A stretch of 64,000 bases of DNA from Clostridia bacterium (GTDB lineage: Bacteria > Bacillota > Clostridia > Lachnospirales > Cellulosilyticaceae), in NCBI GenBank assembly GCA_029239755.1, contig JARBUI010000002.1, forward strand, positions 310,001 through 374,000. Direction: 5' to 3'. The notes under the pieces are model-generated. The model did not search any database. It saw only the letters and a program-made list of their open reading frames with translations, and had not been told where the DNA came from. The position numbers were made by a program, and so were the translations under genes. Shown in pieces: positions 24,707 to 33,683 of this stretch. Positions within the stretch are counted from its first letter, which is position 1; every line of letters begins with the position of its first letter.

Positions 24707-25150
24707 CTATACAAAATAATAAATAATTCCTATGATAACACTTGCTATTGTTCCAAATACAATAACAGGCCCTGCTATTGTAAATAATTTTGCTCCCATC
24801 CCGTAAATATAGCCTTCTTTTTTATATTCCATAGCAGCACTCACCATTGAATTAGCAAAACCAGTAATAGGTATGAGTGCACCAGCACCGCCATATTTTC
24901 CAATGTTATCATATATATTAAAAGCCGTGAAAATTGCGCTTAAAAGTACCAAGCTGACTGTAGCAACCATTGATGCGTCATCTTTTGATAAGCCGTAATA
25001 CATATATAAGTTGGACAAACCTTGTCCAACTGTACAGATAATACCTCCCACCCAAAAAGCTCTTAAAGAATTCTGCATCACTTTATTTTTAGGTGAGTGT
25101 GACTTGACTATTTCCTGATATTCGTTTTTTATTTGTTTAATATTTGCCAT
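24707..25150 (-). CDS. spoVAC: Stage V sporulation protein AC
   Basis: A 147-residue membrane protein starting MANIKQIKNEYQEIVKSHSP. It has the typical NSLRAFWVGGIICTVGQGLS and GGAGALIPITGFANSMVSAA motifs, the latter shared with SpoVAE. SpoVAC is the mechanosensitive-like channel component for dipicolinate release. It lies between spoVAB and spoVAD in the usual order. Confidence 0.92.
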   Translation of the reverse strand: MANIKQIKNEYQEIVKSHSPKNKVMQNSLRAFWVGGIICTVGQGLSNLYMYYGLSKDDASMVATVSLVLLSAIFTAFNIYDNIGKYGGAGALIPITGFANSMVSAAMEYKKEGYIYGMGAKLFTIAGPVIVFGTIASVIIGIIYYFV

Positions 25151-25163
25151 ATATGTGCTCCTT

Positions 25164-25601
25164 TTATTTAAGTTGTGTAGAAATAGGGTATAACCAGAAA
25201 TAAAGCGAACCTACCAGCTTGCCTAATGCTAAAGCAATTACAAATAAGTAAATACCTTTTTTAATTTTTATGCGCCTGTCAGTAATAGGAAATACGTCAA
25301 GCACTTCTGCCAGTGCAATGATAAGTACCCCTACAAAAGCACCAAATGCAAATGTTAAAATAATGATGACTATAGGCCATAAAGGTATTGTTATATGCCA
25401 TATGGATAAAATACTTCCAATAAGGACCCCTAGCATAATCGCACTCTCATAAAAAATACCATGATGAGAAGTTTGTGTTCTATGGGCCATAAGGGGAATG
25501 ATCCCTATAATGGTAATAAATGCAATAATTCCGCCTGCAACAATAATTCCCGTTCCAAGGCCCCATATCATGCTAAGTATGACAGAAAGAGTTGTTTGCA
25601 T
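25164..25601 (-). CDS. spoVAB: Stage V sporulation protein AB
   Basis: A 145-residue protein with four predicted membrane segments (GTGIIVAGGIIAFITIIGII, ESAIMLGVLIGSILSIWHIT and others) and the loop EVLDVFPITDRRIKIKKGIY characteristic of SpoVAB. Its ATG touches the spoVAA stop. It is part of the spore germination channel complex. Confidence 0.85.
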   Translation of the reverse strand: MQTTLSVILSMIWGLGTGIIVAGGIIAFITIIGIIPLMAHRTQTSHHGIFYESAIMLGVLIGSILSIWHITIPLWPIVIIILTFAFGAFVGVLIIALAEVLDVFPITDRRIKIKKGIYLFVIALALGKLVGSLYFWLYPISTQLK

Positions 25602-26230
25602 TAAGGTTCTCCCCTCTTATTACTTGTCATACTGTCAATCATGCTGTCTTCAACATCTTCCTCATATTTATTAATCTCTATCTGCATAGGTGTAGGGTCA
25701 TCTGTAATCTTTTTATTCCCTATATGATTAAAAAAAGTAATGATTCCAATTGCAATGCCTATAGAATAAGGAATAGTAATCATTACAGGATTATCTACTT
25801 CTTTTCCAGTAAATATCTTATTCAGAAGTGAAAAAGTTTTACCTAAAGAAGTATCTGCGCTGTAGGCCATAATAGCAATAGTCGCCCCTGCAAATACAAT
25901 AATACTTACTACTATTGTTTTAATCCATTCAAGCATTGTATTCTGTTTTACAATCTTTGGTAAATAATCAATCAGCATATCAGCATCTCCGACATTTTGA
26001 ATCACAACATCCGGATAGGCAGCTGTTATGATTTTAATAATATCTATAATACCCATAAGATACTTGCTCTTTTTAGTGGGATCTTTAATTCTTAATATTT
26101 CTAAAGAATCAACATGATTTTTCATTTCTAAGGAAGTATAGATATCCGCAATGTCCTTAAGATAAACAATATCTGTCTGCTGAATAGTAGTTTTTTTATA
26201 TGCTCTTATATAAACAATTTGCTGTTTCAT
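25601..26230 (-). CDS. spoVAA: Stage V sporulation protein AA
   Basis: A 209-residue protein. The N-terminal soluble part (IVYIRAYKKTTIQQTDIVYL, KDIADIY) and the two C-terminal membrane segments (IKTIVVSIIVFAGATIAIMA, NPVMITIPYSIGIAIGIITF) fit SpoVAA. AAGGAG lies nine bases before the ATG. The gene is preceded by a small frame that overlaps it by 35 bases. Confidence 0.85.
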   Translation of the reverse strand: MKQQIVYIRAYKKTTIQQTDIVYLKDIADIYTSLEMKNHVDSLEILRIKDPTKKSKYLMGIIDIIKIITAAYPDVVIQNVGDADMLIDYLPKIVKQNTMLEWIKTIVVSIIVFAGATIAIMAYSADTSLGKTFSLLNKIFTGKEVDNPVMITIPYSIGIAIGIITFFNHIGNKKITDDPTPMQIEINKYEEDVEDSMIDSMTSNKRGEP

Positions 26231-26372
26231 ATAAGCTAACTCCTTCTTTACTTACAAAAATACCATTTTGATAAGTAATGTAGTCTGCATAATTAAGATA
26301 CATATAAGTTGTAAGAATGCCTCCTATCACTATAAGGCTGCAAATGGTTATAATAAAGATTGCTTTTTTCAT
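26196..26372 (-). CDS. Small membrane protein at the head of the spoVA operon
   Basis: A 58-residue protein from the ATG at 26372, nine bases after GGGAGG. The first 30 residues are a membrane segment (KKAIFIITICSLIVIGGILT) and the rest is short and polar. It overlaps spoVAA by 35 bases, so it is probably translated from the same mRNA. Known spoVA operons do not usually begin with such a gene, and its role is unknown. Confidence 0.55.
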   Translation of the reverse strand: MKKAIFIITICSLIVIGGILTTYMYLNYADYITYQNGIFVSKEGVSLYETANCLYKSI

Positions 26373-26480
26373 AACTTCGATCCTCCCGTTTAAATCCATT
26401 TCATGCATGTATAGTTTTAACCTTTTACAGTGTTATTATTCCTAAATTATTTAAGCATACCTTTTGTATTTTATGATAAT

Positions 26481-26520
26481 AAAATAGAGGTATGCTTAAA
26501 CGCATACCCCTAACTATTTT
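26481..26520. terminator. Terminator between spoVA and trpB
   Basis: AAAATAG...GGTATGC (26481-26495) pairs with GCATACC...CTATTTT (26502-26520). It lies just after the trpB stop. Confidence 0.75.
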
Positions 26521-26523
26521 GAT

Positions 26524-27702
26524 TTATTTCTTACATTCTAGATACTGTGAAACTGCTTCAACATCTTTATCTCCTCTGCCTGATAAATTAACGATAATAA
26601 TCTCTTCTTTTTTAAGGACTTTTGCATATTTATAGGCATAAGCTAATGCATGTGAACTTTCAATAGCAGGCAGAATACCTTCTGTTTTGCTTAATGTAAT
26701 AAGTGCTTCTATAGCTTCATCATCTGTAATAGCTACATACTTTGCTCTCCCTGTTTCATTAAGATGAGCATGTTCCGGTCCAACTCCAGGATAATCAAGA
26801 CCAGGAGATATAGAATAAACTGGAGCTACTTCCTTATTTTCATCGAGTACACATAATGTCCTCATCCCATGCAGCACCGTAGGTTCTCCCATTGTAATGG
26901 TTGCTGCATGTAAAGGAGTGTCTAACCCTTTTCCGGCTGCTTCTACCCCTATTAATTCTACTTCCTGATCTGATAGAAAGTTAGCAAATGCCCCAATGGC
27001 ATTACTTCCTCCTCCTACGCAAGCAATAACAGCACGAGGCAGCTTCCCTTCTGCTTCTAAAATTTGTTCTTTTGCTTCTTCACTGATGACTCTTTGAAAC
27101 TCTTTAACAATAGTTGGATAGGGATGTGGCCCTACCGCAGAACCTAGTACATAAAAAGTGTCCTCTGAAGCATTTACCCATGCAAGAATAGCTTCATCTA
27201 CTGCTTCTTTTAAGGTTTGCGTCCCAGACTCTGCAGCGACTACTTTAGCCCCTAGAAGCTCCATTCTAAACACATTAAGAGCTTGCCTCTTCATATCTTC
27301 CTTTCCCATGTAAACTGTACACTCCATGCCCATTAAAGCTGCCACAGTTGCAGTTGCAACCCCATGCTGGCCTGCCCCAGTTTCTGCTATAACTCTTGTT
27401 TTGCCCATCCTCTTAGCTAAAAGCATTTGACCTAAAACATTATTAATTTTATGTGCCCCTGTATGATTAAGGTCTTCTCTCTTTAAATAGATCTTTGCTC
27501 CGCCACACTTTTCTGTAAGCCTCTCTGCAAAATAGAGAGGGGTACTTCTTCCTACATAGTTTTTTAGGTAATATTGCAGTTCATTTTTAAAGTCTTCATC
27601 GTCTTTATACTTTAAAAAAGCTTCTTCTAATTCTCGCAGTGCCTCCTTCTGTTTGTCAGGTACATATGCTCCTCCGAAATTCCCAAATACATCTTTTAAC
27701 AT
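26524..27702 (-). CDS. trpB: Tryptophan synthase beta chain, solitary
   Basis: A 392-residue PLP enzyme with [20 protein letters not shown] (the PLP lysine is K85), [18 protein letters not shown] and [14 protein letters not shown] for phosphate binding. It is a TrpB1-type sequence that joins indole and serine to tryptophan. No trpA or other trp gene is beside it, so it probably salvages indole, or trpA lies elsewhere. A tryptophan T-box leader precedes it. Confidence 0.93.
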   Translation of the reverse strand: MLKDVFGNFGGAYVPDKQKEALRELEEAFLKYKDDEDFKNELQYYLKNYVGRSTPLYFAERLTEKCGGAKIYLKREDLNHTGAHKINNVLGQMLLAKRMGKTRVIAETGAGQHGVATATVAALMGMECTVYMGKEDMKRQALNVFRMELLGAKVVAAESGTQTLKEAVDEAILAWVNASEDTFYVLGSAVGPHPYPTIVKEFQRVISEEAKEQILEAEGKLPRAVIACVGGGSNAIGAFANFLSDQEVELIGVEAAGKGLDTPLHAATITMGEPTVLHGMRTLCVLDENKEVAPVYSISPGLDYPGVGPEHAHLNETGRAKYVAITDDEAIEALITLSKTEGILPAIESSHALAYAYKYAKVLKKEEIIIVNLSGRGDKDVEAVSQYLECKK

Positions 27703-27739
27703 GATTTAATCCCCTTTCTCATGATTTCATTTAATAATA

Positions 27740-28062
27740 AAAAACCACATCATCCTTTTGGGACGATGTGGTTTCGTTAAGCCACCCAAATGTTTTTTAT
27801 ATAAAAATAGCGTATTTTATGATTGCATAAAATACGCCGTATATCCTTATATAAATTCTAAATAGGATACGGAATACAGCAGTATTCGATATCTTTCCCC
27901 TATAACGTGAGGTCACGGCTATGGCTACTATCACTTTCACCTTGCATCTCCCAAACCCATTCCCTATTCCCGCATGTGCTGAACCTTTCACCAACCGTCA
28001 GCTCGCTTTAACATCAAAAAATAGGTACTCTCTTTGTTCATCGACTTTTATCATGATTTCTT
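27740..28062 (-). promoter_or_regulatory. Tryptophan T-box riboswitch leader of trpB
   Basis: The leader holds a stem I with AGAGAGTA and GGTGAAAGG motifs, a TGG specifier candidate (27957-27959), the T-box GGGTGGCTTAACG (27775-27787) and a terminator hairpin AACCACATC.../...GATGTGGTT (27743-27774). The TGGC bulge pairs with the 3' end of an uncharged tRNA with a G discriminator, as in tRNA-Trp. A promoter precedes it: TTGACA (28093-28098) and TATGAT (28069-28074), 18 bases apart. Confidence 0.85.
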
Positions 28063-28113
28063 TTTTATATCATATACTTAATATTATTCATTTGTCAATA
28101 CTATTTAAAATAC

Positions 28114-29559
28114 TTATTGATATTTCTCAAAACCTTGCTTTTTCCTCTCGATCATTTCATCAATTCTAGAAATATAATCCTCTAAGCTTTTGACATTAGC
28201 AATCCTATCAATACGCTCTCCATTTTGGTAGACCACTTTAGTAATAGCTCCAGCTCCTAATGCTATAATGGATTCCTTCTCTTCCATAATTTCTATATTA
28301 TAAATACATTCTTTACCTGGCCTCGCATAGCCTACGTTTTCAAAGTTACCTAACATATTTTTTTGTCTGTACATATAATAGGGTCTTAATCCCATAGCTC
28401 CTATATGCTTCTGACATAGCCCAAGCATTTGTTCTATGCTTTCTGCCTCTGTGAGCTGATACTCACCCTGTTCTTCTTTGAGTCTGGAAGCTCTTTTAAC
28501 CGCCATGGTATGAACTGTAATATTCTCTGGATTTAATTTACTAAGCTCAATCAATGTGTTTTCTACATCGTAAACGGATTCATTTGGTAGTCCCACTATC
28601 ATATCCATATTAATATTATGATGTCCTGCCTCCCTGGCCAAACTAAATATCTTCCTGATGTCCTCTGCTGTGTGCTGCCTTCCAATGACATCTAATGTTT
28701 TTTGATTCATAGTTTGAGGATTAATGGAAATACGATTTACATTCATTTGTTTCATAATAATTAGCTTTTCTTTTGTAATCGTATCTGGTCTCCCTGCTTC
28801 TACTGTATATTCCTCTATAGCTGAAAGATCAAACCTCACCTTAATATGACTAAGCAGCTTTAAGAGCTGAGCTTCATTAAGGCTGGTAGGTGTCCCTCCT
28901 CCTATATAAAGGCTTCTAATAGGCAAGCCTTTCTTAGCTTCAGCTACATAATCTATTTCCTTGCATAGAGCCTCTAAATAATGATCAACCCTATCAGCTT
29001 TCTTTTCCAGAGAATATGCTGTAAATGAACAGTAGACACATCTTGTTGGACAAAAAGGTATCCCAATATAGATGCTCATTTCATCTTTTTTATTCTGACT
29101 CAAAACATCCAGCTCTCGTTTTGCTACTTCAATCATTAGCCTTATCTTATCATCACTTATTTTATAGTCTTTTTTTAATAGTCTGGCAATAGCTTCTTCT
29201 TTAAGACCTTGCCTAAGAAAGTCATGAACAATCTTAGTAGGCCTTATCCCTGTCAAGATACCCCAAGGCATATGCCTTCCAGTTAATTCACTTAGTACCT
29301 CATAAACCATTCTTTTTAACGTTTCTTTTAGATTTTTTTTCTGAACTACTTCATTTCTAGATTCTTGAACCTGCTGCCTATTCGTTATCACTACTGATTG
29401 ATTTAAGCATAGTCTGACCTGTGCTGTTTCATCTCTATAACATACCTCGAGTTTATACGAATCATTTATATATGGCACAAATAAATTGACAACATTTGTT
29501 AGTTCATACTCAGCTGTATGTCCCTCACATTTAAGCTCTATCACTGGATTCACACTCAT
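28114..29559 (-). CDS. hemZ: Oxygen-independent coproporphyrinogen dehydrogenase-like radical SAM protein (HemZ)
   Basis: A 481-residue protein. The radical SAM cluster is GIPFCPTRCVYCSF; other motifs are LYIGGGTPTSL, EAGRPDTI, RISINPQTMN and MIVGLPNES. The extra N-terminal region (about 150 residues with MPWGILTGIRPTKIVHDFL) is the mark of HemZ. It probably decarboxylates coproporphyrinogen III anaerobically. It is followed by the trpB leader promoter and preceded by a hydrolase gene 10 bases upstream. Confidence 0.9.
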   Translation of the reverse strand: MSVNPVIELKCEGHTAEYELTNVVNLFVPYINDSYKLEVCYRDETAQVRLCLNQSVVITNRQQVQESRNEVVQKKNLKETLKRMVYEVLSELTGRHMPWGILTGIRPTKIVHDFLRQGLKEEAIARLLKKDYKISDDKIRLMIEVAKRELDVLSQNKKDEMSIYIGIPFCPTRCVYCSFTAYSLEKKADRVDHYLEALCKEIDYVAEAKKGLPIRSLYIGGGTPTSLNEAQLLKLLSHIKVRFDLSAIEEYTVEAGRPDTITKEKLIIMKQMNVNRISINPQTMNQKTLDVIGRQHTAEDIRKIFSLAREAGHHNINMDMIVGLPNESVYDVENTLIELSKLNPENITVHTMAVKRASRLKEEQGEYQLTEAESIEQMLGLCQKHIGAMGLRPYYMYRQKNMLGNFENVGYARPGKECIYNIEIMEEKESIIALGAGAITKVVYQNGERIDRIANVKSLEDYISRIDEMIERKKQGFEKYQ

Positions 29560-29568
29560 TCTCTTTAA

Positions 29569-30207
29569 TTATTCATACAGATTAAAAAATGGATTGGTTG
29601 CTTTTTCATGTTTTACGGTTGTACTGGGTCCATGTCCTGGAAAAAGTACAGTCTCATCCGGCAATGTAAATATCTGTGCTCTAATCGAACTTAACAGCCT
29701 ATTCATATTCCCTCCTGGATTATCACATCGCCCAACTGCTCCATTAAAAATAATATCTCCAACAAAAGCAGTTTTCTCTTTTTCACAAAAATAGGCTGCT
29801 CCATCACTTGTATGCCCTGGGGCATGAATGACTCTAAGATTCATATCAGGATTAGTCTCTAAAACAATCACATCTCCATGCTGCACATACTCATCTGCAT
29901 CGAAGGTATACCCTATTCCATAAATAGATGATAAATTCCATTCTGCATTTTGCAGATAAGCTTTACCTTCTTCATGAATCACCACGGGGCAGCCAATCGC
30001 ATTTCGTATTTGTTCTACTGCTCCAATATGGTCAAAATGTCCATGGGTAAGTATAATTTTTTCAATAACCCATCTATGACTCATTATTTCGGACAAGATT
30101 CTTTCTGCCTCGTCTCCTGGGTCGACCAAAAAACCATGCTTCGTTTTTTCATCAATAAAAAAGTAAGTATGCTCTTGCAATCTGCCAACTGTTAATACTT
30201 TAATCAT
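29569..30207 (-). CDS. Metallo-beta-lactamase-fold hydrolase (glyoxalase II-like)
   Basis: About 212 residues from the ATG at 30207, six bases after GGAGG. Ligand motifs are THGHFDHIGA, APGHTSDGAAYF and VGDIIFNGAVGRCD, with the C-terminal FPGHG, the HxHxDH...H...D...H pattern of the glyoxalase II family. Members hydrolyse thioesters or related substrates with two metals; the substrate here is unknown. It lies between hemZ and dtd on the same strand. Confidence 0.85.
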   Translation of the reverse strand: MIKVLTVGRLQEHTYFFIDEKTKHGFLVDPGDEAERILSEIMSHRWVIEKIILTHGHFDHIGAVEQIRNAIGCPVVIHEEGKAYLQNAEWNLSSIYGIGYTFDADEYVQHGDVIVLETNPDMNLRVIHAPGHTSDGAAYFCEKEKTAFVGDIIFNGAVGRCDNPGGNMNRLLSSIRAQIFTLPDETVLFPGHGPSTTVKHEKATNPFFNLYE

Positions 30208-30240
30208 CGTCATCCTCCACTAGTCCTAAATAATAAAATA

Positions 30241-30263
30241 GGATATAAGACTTTCTTATATCC
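30241..30263. terminator. Terminator after the relA-dtd operon
   Basis: GGATATAAG and CTTATATCC form a 9-bp stem with an AT-rich tract beyond it on the minus strand. Confidence 0.6.
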
Positions 30264-30272
30264 CACAGATCT

Positions 30273-30722
30273 TTAAAATAGTTTTGTACTATCTAACAAT
30301 AGGGTAACCGGTCCATCGTTAATAAGAGAAACCTTCATATCTGCCTGAAATTCTCCCGTTGAAAAAGGAACTCCTATTTCTCTAAATCTTTGAATAAAAG
30401 TACGATACTTTATTTCAGCCTCTTCCACACTCCCAGAAGCAATAAAACTTGGCCTCATGCCTTTTATAGCATTGCCATACAAGGTAAAGTTAGGCACAAT
30501 AAGCACTTCACCCTGCACATCTCTCACTGATAAATTCATTTTACCTGCATCATCTTCAAAAATCCTAAGACCTTGCACCTTGTTTATAATATAGGCTATA
30601 TCTTTTTCAGTATCCTCAGCTTTTATGCCAACCAGCACTAAAAGTCCTTTTTTGATCTCAGCAATTTTTTGGTCCTCAATCACTACTGATGCTTGCTGTA
30701 CTCTTTGCACAACTGCTCTCAT
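30273..30722 (-). CDS. dtd: D-aminoacyl-tRNA deacylase
   Basis: A 149-residue protein of the usual length. It starts MRAVVQRVQQASVVIEDQKI and has GLLVLVGI, NFTLYG (in place of the common SQFTLYG) and GPVTLLLDS near the C-terminus, the motifs that line the active site. It removes D-amino acids from mischarged tRNAs. It is 11 bases downstream of relA, as in many Firmicutes. Confidence 0.93.
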   Translation of the reverse strand: MRAVVQRVQQASVVIEDQKIAEIKKGLLVLVGIKAEDTEKDIAYIINKVQGLRIFEDDAGKMNLSVRDVQGEVLIVPNFTLYGNAIKGMRPSFIASGSVEEAEIKYRTFIQRFREIGVPFSTGEFQADMKVSLINDGPVTLLLDSTKLF

Positions 30723-30733
30723 GCCATGCTCCT

Positions 30734-32965
30734 TTATGAAGAAACTCTCATAATATCTATAACGTCTCGTACTTGTCCAATCTTTCTTGTTAATTCTTCC
30801 AGCTGATAAACATCAACAATCTCTATTTTCACATTAAAAACCGCACTATTCTTTGTTGTTTTAGCATTAAAAGACTTAACAGGTAATTTCATATCTGTAA
30901 GAATTTTAGATATGTCTACAATAATCCCTAGTCTGTCTACGCATGTAATTTGAATTTCTGTGACATAAGTGCGTTTTGCAACTTCTTTTTCCTGCAACCA
31001 TTCGGCATCAATAAGTCTGTCTCTTTCTTCAGGGGGCATATGGTGAATATTAACACAGTCTTTTCGGTGGATAGACACCCCTCTTCCTCTCGTGATATAT
31101 CCTACAATATCATCTCCTGGAAGTGGTCCGCAGCACTTAGAAAAACGAACTGCAATATCACCTACCCCCTTAACAACAATGCCGCTGGAATGCTTTCTGT
31201 TTTTGTAATTTTGGGTATCTGTATCTTCAGTATGGTGTGCCTGTAAGATTTGTTCAGGTGTAATAAGATCCTTTTTAACTTTAAGGGTCTCATCAATGAG
31301 CTTCTGAATAATCTGCCTTTCTTTCATCGTTCCATAGCCTATGGCTGCACATATTGCATCCCATGTTTTCATACCATAGCGTTTACAAATTGTATCGACA
31401 ACAACAGAATCAGTTAAATAGGATAAATTATAACCTCTTTGTTTCGCAGCAATTTCTAATAATTCTTTTCCTTTTACACTATCTTCTTCTTTGAACTGCT
31501 TCCTAAACCATTGATTGATTTTTGTCTTAGCTTGAGTACTCTTTACAATGTTAAGCCAGTCCCTACTAGGTCCTCTGGAATTTTGAGCAGTAAGAATTTC
31601 AATGCGGTCACCATTTTTAATAATATATTCAAAGGTAACAATCTTACCATTTACTTTAGCGCCTATCATTTTGTTCCCCACATCACTATGAATGTTATAG
31701 GCAAAATCTATAGGGGTTGACCCTTTCGGCAGCGTCAAAAGCTCTCCTTTTGGCGTAAATACGTAAACCTGATCTGTATAAATATCGAGGTCAACCTTTA
31801 GAGCATTCATAAACTCCTGGTTATCACTCATATCCCTTTGCCATTCAAGTATTTCCCTTAGCCAAGTCAGTTTTTCTTCAGATTTATCCTGAACCGTACC
31901 ATCCTTTTTCCCCTCTTTATACTTCCAGTGAGCTGCAATCCCATATTCGGCCGTTCGATGCATCTCTTCTGTACGTATCTGCATCTCAAAAGGTGTTCCC
32001 TCTATACCCATTAATGTTGTATGGAGCGATTGGTACATATTAGGTTTTGGCATAGCAATATAATCTTTAAATCTGCCTGGAATAGGTGTATAGAGTTCGT
32101 GAATAATGCCTAGTACCCCATAGCAGTCTTTAACACTTCCAACTATTGCTCTTACTGCAAAAAGATCATAGATCTGGTCTAAAGTCTTACTTTTATTAAC
32201 AATTTTTTTATAGATACTAAAGAAGTGTTTTGGTCTTCCCTCTACAATAGCTTTAATACCTGCTTCTTTGACTTTAGCTTTAATCTGCTCCACAATATCT
32301 TCAATATACTGTATGCGTTCAATTCGCTTCTTAGCTATCTTATGTGCTAAGTCATAATATATTTCTGGATCTATATAACGAAGGGATAAATCTTCAAGTT
32401 CAGCTTTTATTTTACATATTCCTAATCTATGGGCTATTGGTGCATAAATATTTAAGGTCTCCTCTGCCTTTTCCTTTTGTTTTTGAGGAGGCATATATTT
32501 AAGAGTCTGCATATTATGAAGTCTGTCAGCAAGTTTAATAAGGACGACCCGTATATCCTGTGCCATAGCTAAAAACATTTTTCGATAATTCTCAGCTTGT
32601 ATCTCTTCTTTTTGAAGTTGTTTATTTTGGGAGGAGTATTGAATTTGCCCAAGCTTAGTAACCCCGTCAACCAGAAGTGCTACTTCTTTGTTAAATAGGT
32701 TTTCTATATCTTCTAACGTATAATCCGTATCTTCAACAACATCATGTAAAATACCCGCTACAATGGATTCTATATCAAGTTCTAAATCTGCTAATATATA
32801 GGCCACTTCCAGTGGGTGAATAATATACGGTTCTCCTGACTTTCTTAATTGACTCTCATGGGCTTCTTTGGCTAAGGCATAAGCTTTCTGTACCATTGTC
32901 AAGTTATCAGAAGGGTGATACGAACGTATTCTTTTTATCAGCTTGTCATAAATTTCATCCGGCAT
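30734..32965 (-). CDS. relA: Bifunctional (p)ppGpp synthetase/hydrolase RelA/SpoT
   Basis: A 743-residue protein. The order is HD hydrolase (AGILHDVVEDTDY), synthetase (MPKPNMYQSLHTT), TGS domain (VFTPKGELLTLPKGSTPID), a zinc-finger-like part with a CC pair (FSKCCGPLPGDD) and C-terminal ACT (TDRLGIIVDIS-type). Both the hydrolase and synthetase motifs are intact, so it is bifunctional. GGGGG precedes the ATG. It is followed by dtd. Confidence 0.95.
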   Translation of the reverse strand: MPDEIYDKLIKRIRSYHPSDNLTMVQKAYALAKEAHESQLRKSGEPYIIHPLEVAYILADLELDIESIVAGILHDVVEDTDYTLEDIENLFNKEVALLVDGVTKLGQIQYSSQNKQLQKEEIQAENYRKMFLAMAQDIRVVLIKLADRLHNMQTLKYMPPQKQKEKAEETLNIYAPIAHRLGICKIKAELEDLSLRYIDPEIYYDLAHKIAKKRIERIQYIEDIVEQIKAKVKEAGIKAIVEGRPKHFFSIYKKIVNKSKTLDQIYDLFAVRAIVGSVKDCYGVLGIIHELYTPIPGRFKDYIAMPKPNMYQSLHTTLMGIEGTPFEMQIRTEEMHRTAEYGIAAHWKYKEGKKDGTVQDKSEEKLTWLREILEWQRDMSDNQEFMNALKVDLDIYTDQVYVFTPKGELLTLPKGSTPIDFAYNIHSDVGNKMIGAKVNGKIVTFEYIIKNGDRIEILTAQNSRGPSRDWLNIVKSTQAKTKINQWFRKQFKEEDSVKGKELLEIAAKQRGYNLSYLTDSVVVDTICKRYGMKTWDAICAAIGYGTMKERQIIQKLIDETLKVKKDLITPEQILQAHHTEDTDTQNYKNRKHSSGIVVKGVGDIAVRFSKCCGPLPGDDIVGYITRGRGVSIHRKDCVNIHHMPPEERDRLIDAEWLQEKEVAKRTYVTEIQITCVDRLGIIVDISKILTDMKLPVKSFNAKTTKNSAVFNVKIEIVDVYQLEELTRKIGQVRDVIDIMRVSS

Positions 32966-33100
32966 CGTCTACCCCCTTATGTAGTAAACTATAATTATTT
33001 TATATTATAGACATATTAGTATAAAAATTCAATGGTAATATACATAAACTTATAGGATATCGCATATTCCTCCAAAATTTTTCATTACAGGATTTTGCTG

Positions 33101-33143
33101 AATAATAAATAAGCAAAGCTTCAAAGCTTTGCTTGTTTATTAT
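33101..33143. terminator. Terminator of apt
   Basis: A long near-perfect inverted repeat whose core AAGCAAAGC pairs with GCTTTGCTT and whose flanks AATAATAAA and TTTATTATT pair outside. It follows the apt stop. Confidence 0.8.
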
Positions 33144-33146
33144 TCT

Positions 33147-33659
33147 CTAATATTTTAAAAGAGATGAAATATTATATCCTTGTAATACATCTCTTCCTTT
33201 AAGTCCTTCAAGCTCAATAAGATAAACTATTTTTACAACCTCGCCGCCTAGCTTTTCTATAACATCAACAATAGCCTTGGTTGTTCCCCCTGTCGCCAGA
33301 AGGTCATCCACAATAACAACTTTTTGTCCTTTTTGTACTGCGTCAATATGAATTTCTATAGTTGATGTACCATATTCTAAATCATAAGTTTGTGAAATAT
33401 GCTCAAAGGGTAATTTACCAGGCTTTCTGACAGGTACAAACCCTTTATTCATTTTATAAGCAGTTGGTACCCCAAATATAAATCCTCTGGATTCAGGGCC
33501 TACTATTAAATCAAAATCTACATCTTGCAATACCTCTGCAATGCTGTCTATTGACTCTTTTAGTCCATTACTGTCTTGAAGCAGCGGGGTAATATCTCTA
33601 AACAATATCCCTTCTGTCGGGAAATCCTTTATGTCACGAATAAGAGTATATAAATCCAT
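33147..33659 (-). CDS. apt: Adenine phosphoribosyltransferase
   Basis: A 170-residue purine salvage enzyme. FPTEGILFRDITPLL is the N-terminal signature, and the PRPP-binding motif is VVIVDDLLATGGT. It converts adenine and PRPP to AMP. It lies 24 bases after recJ, so it is probably co-transcribed; the recJ-apt-relA order is common in Firmicutes. Confidence 0.95.
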   Translation of the reverse strand: MDLYTLIRDIKDFPTEGILFRDITPLLQDSNGLKESIDSIAEVLQDVDFDLIVGPESRGFIFGVPTAYKMNKGFVPVRKPGKLPFEHISQTYDLEYGTSTIEIHIDAVQKGQKVVIVDDLLATGGTTKAIVDVIEKLGGEVVKIVYLIELEGLKGRDVLQGYNISSLLKY

Positions 33660-33683
33660 TATACTTCCTCCTTAAAAATGATT

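Noticed and set aside
26372..26430. A sigma-G promoter before spoVA
   Set aside because: Expected by knowledge of spoVA, but no clear -35/-10 pair of that type was found by eye.
27797..28169. Short frames on both strands in the trpB leader
   Set aside because: The region is a T-box leader; its conservation is structural, not coding.
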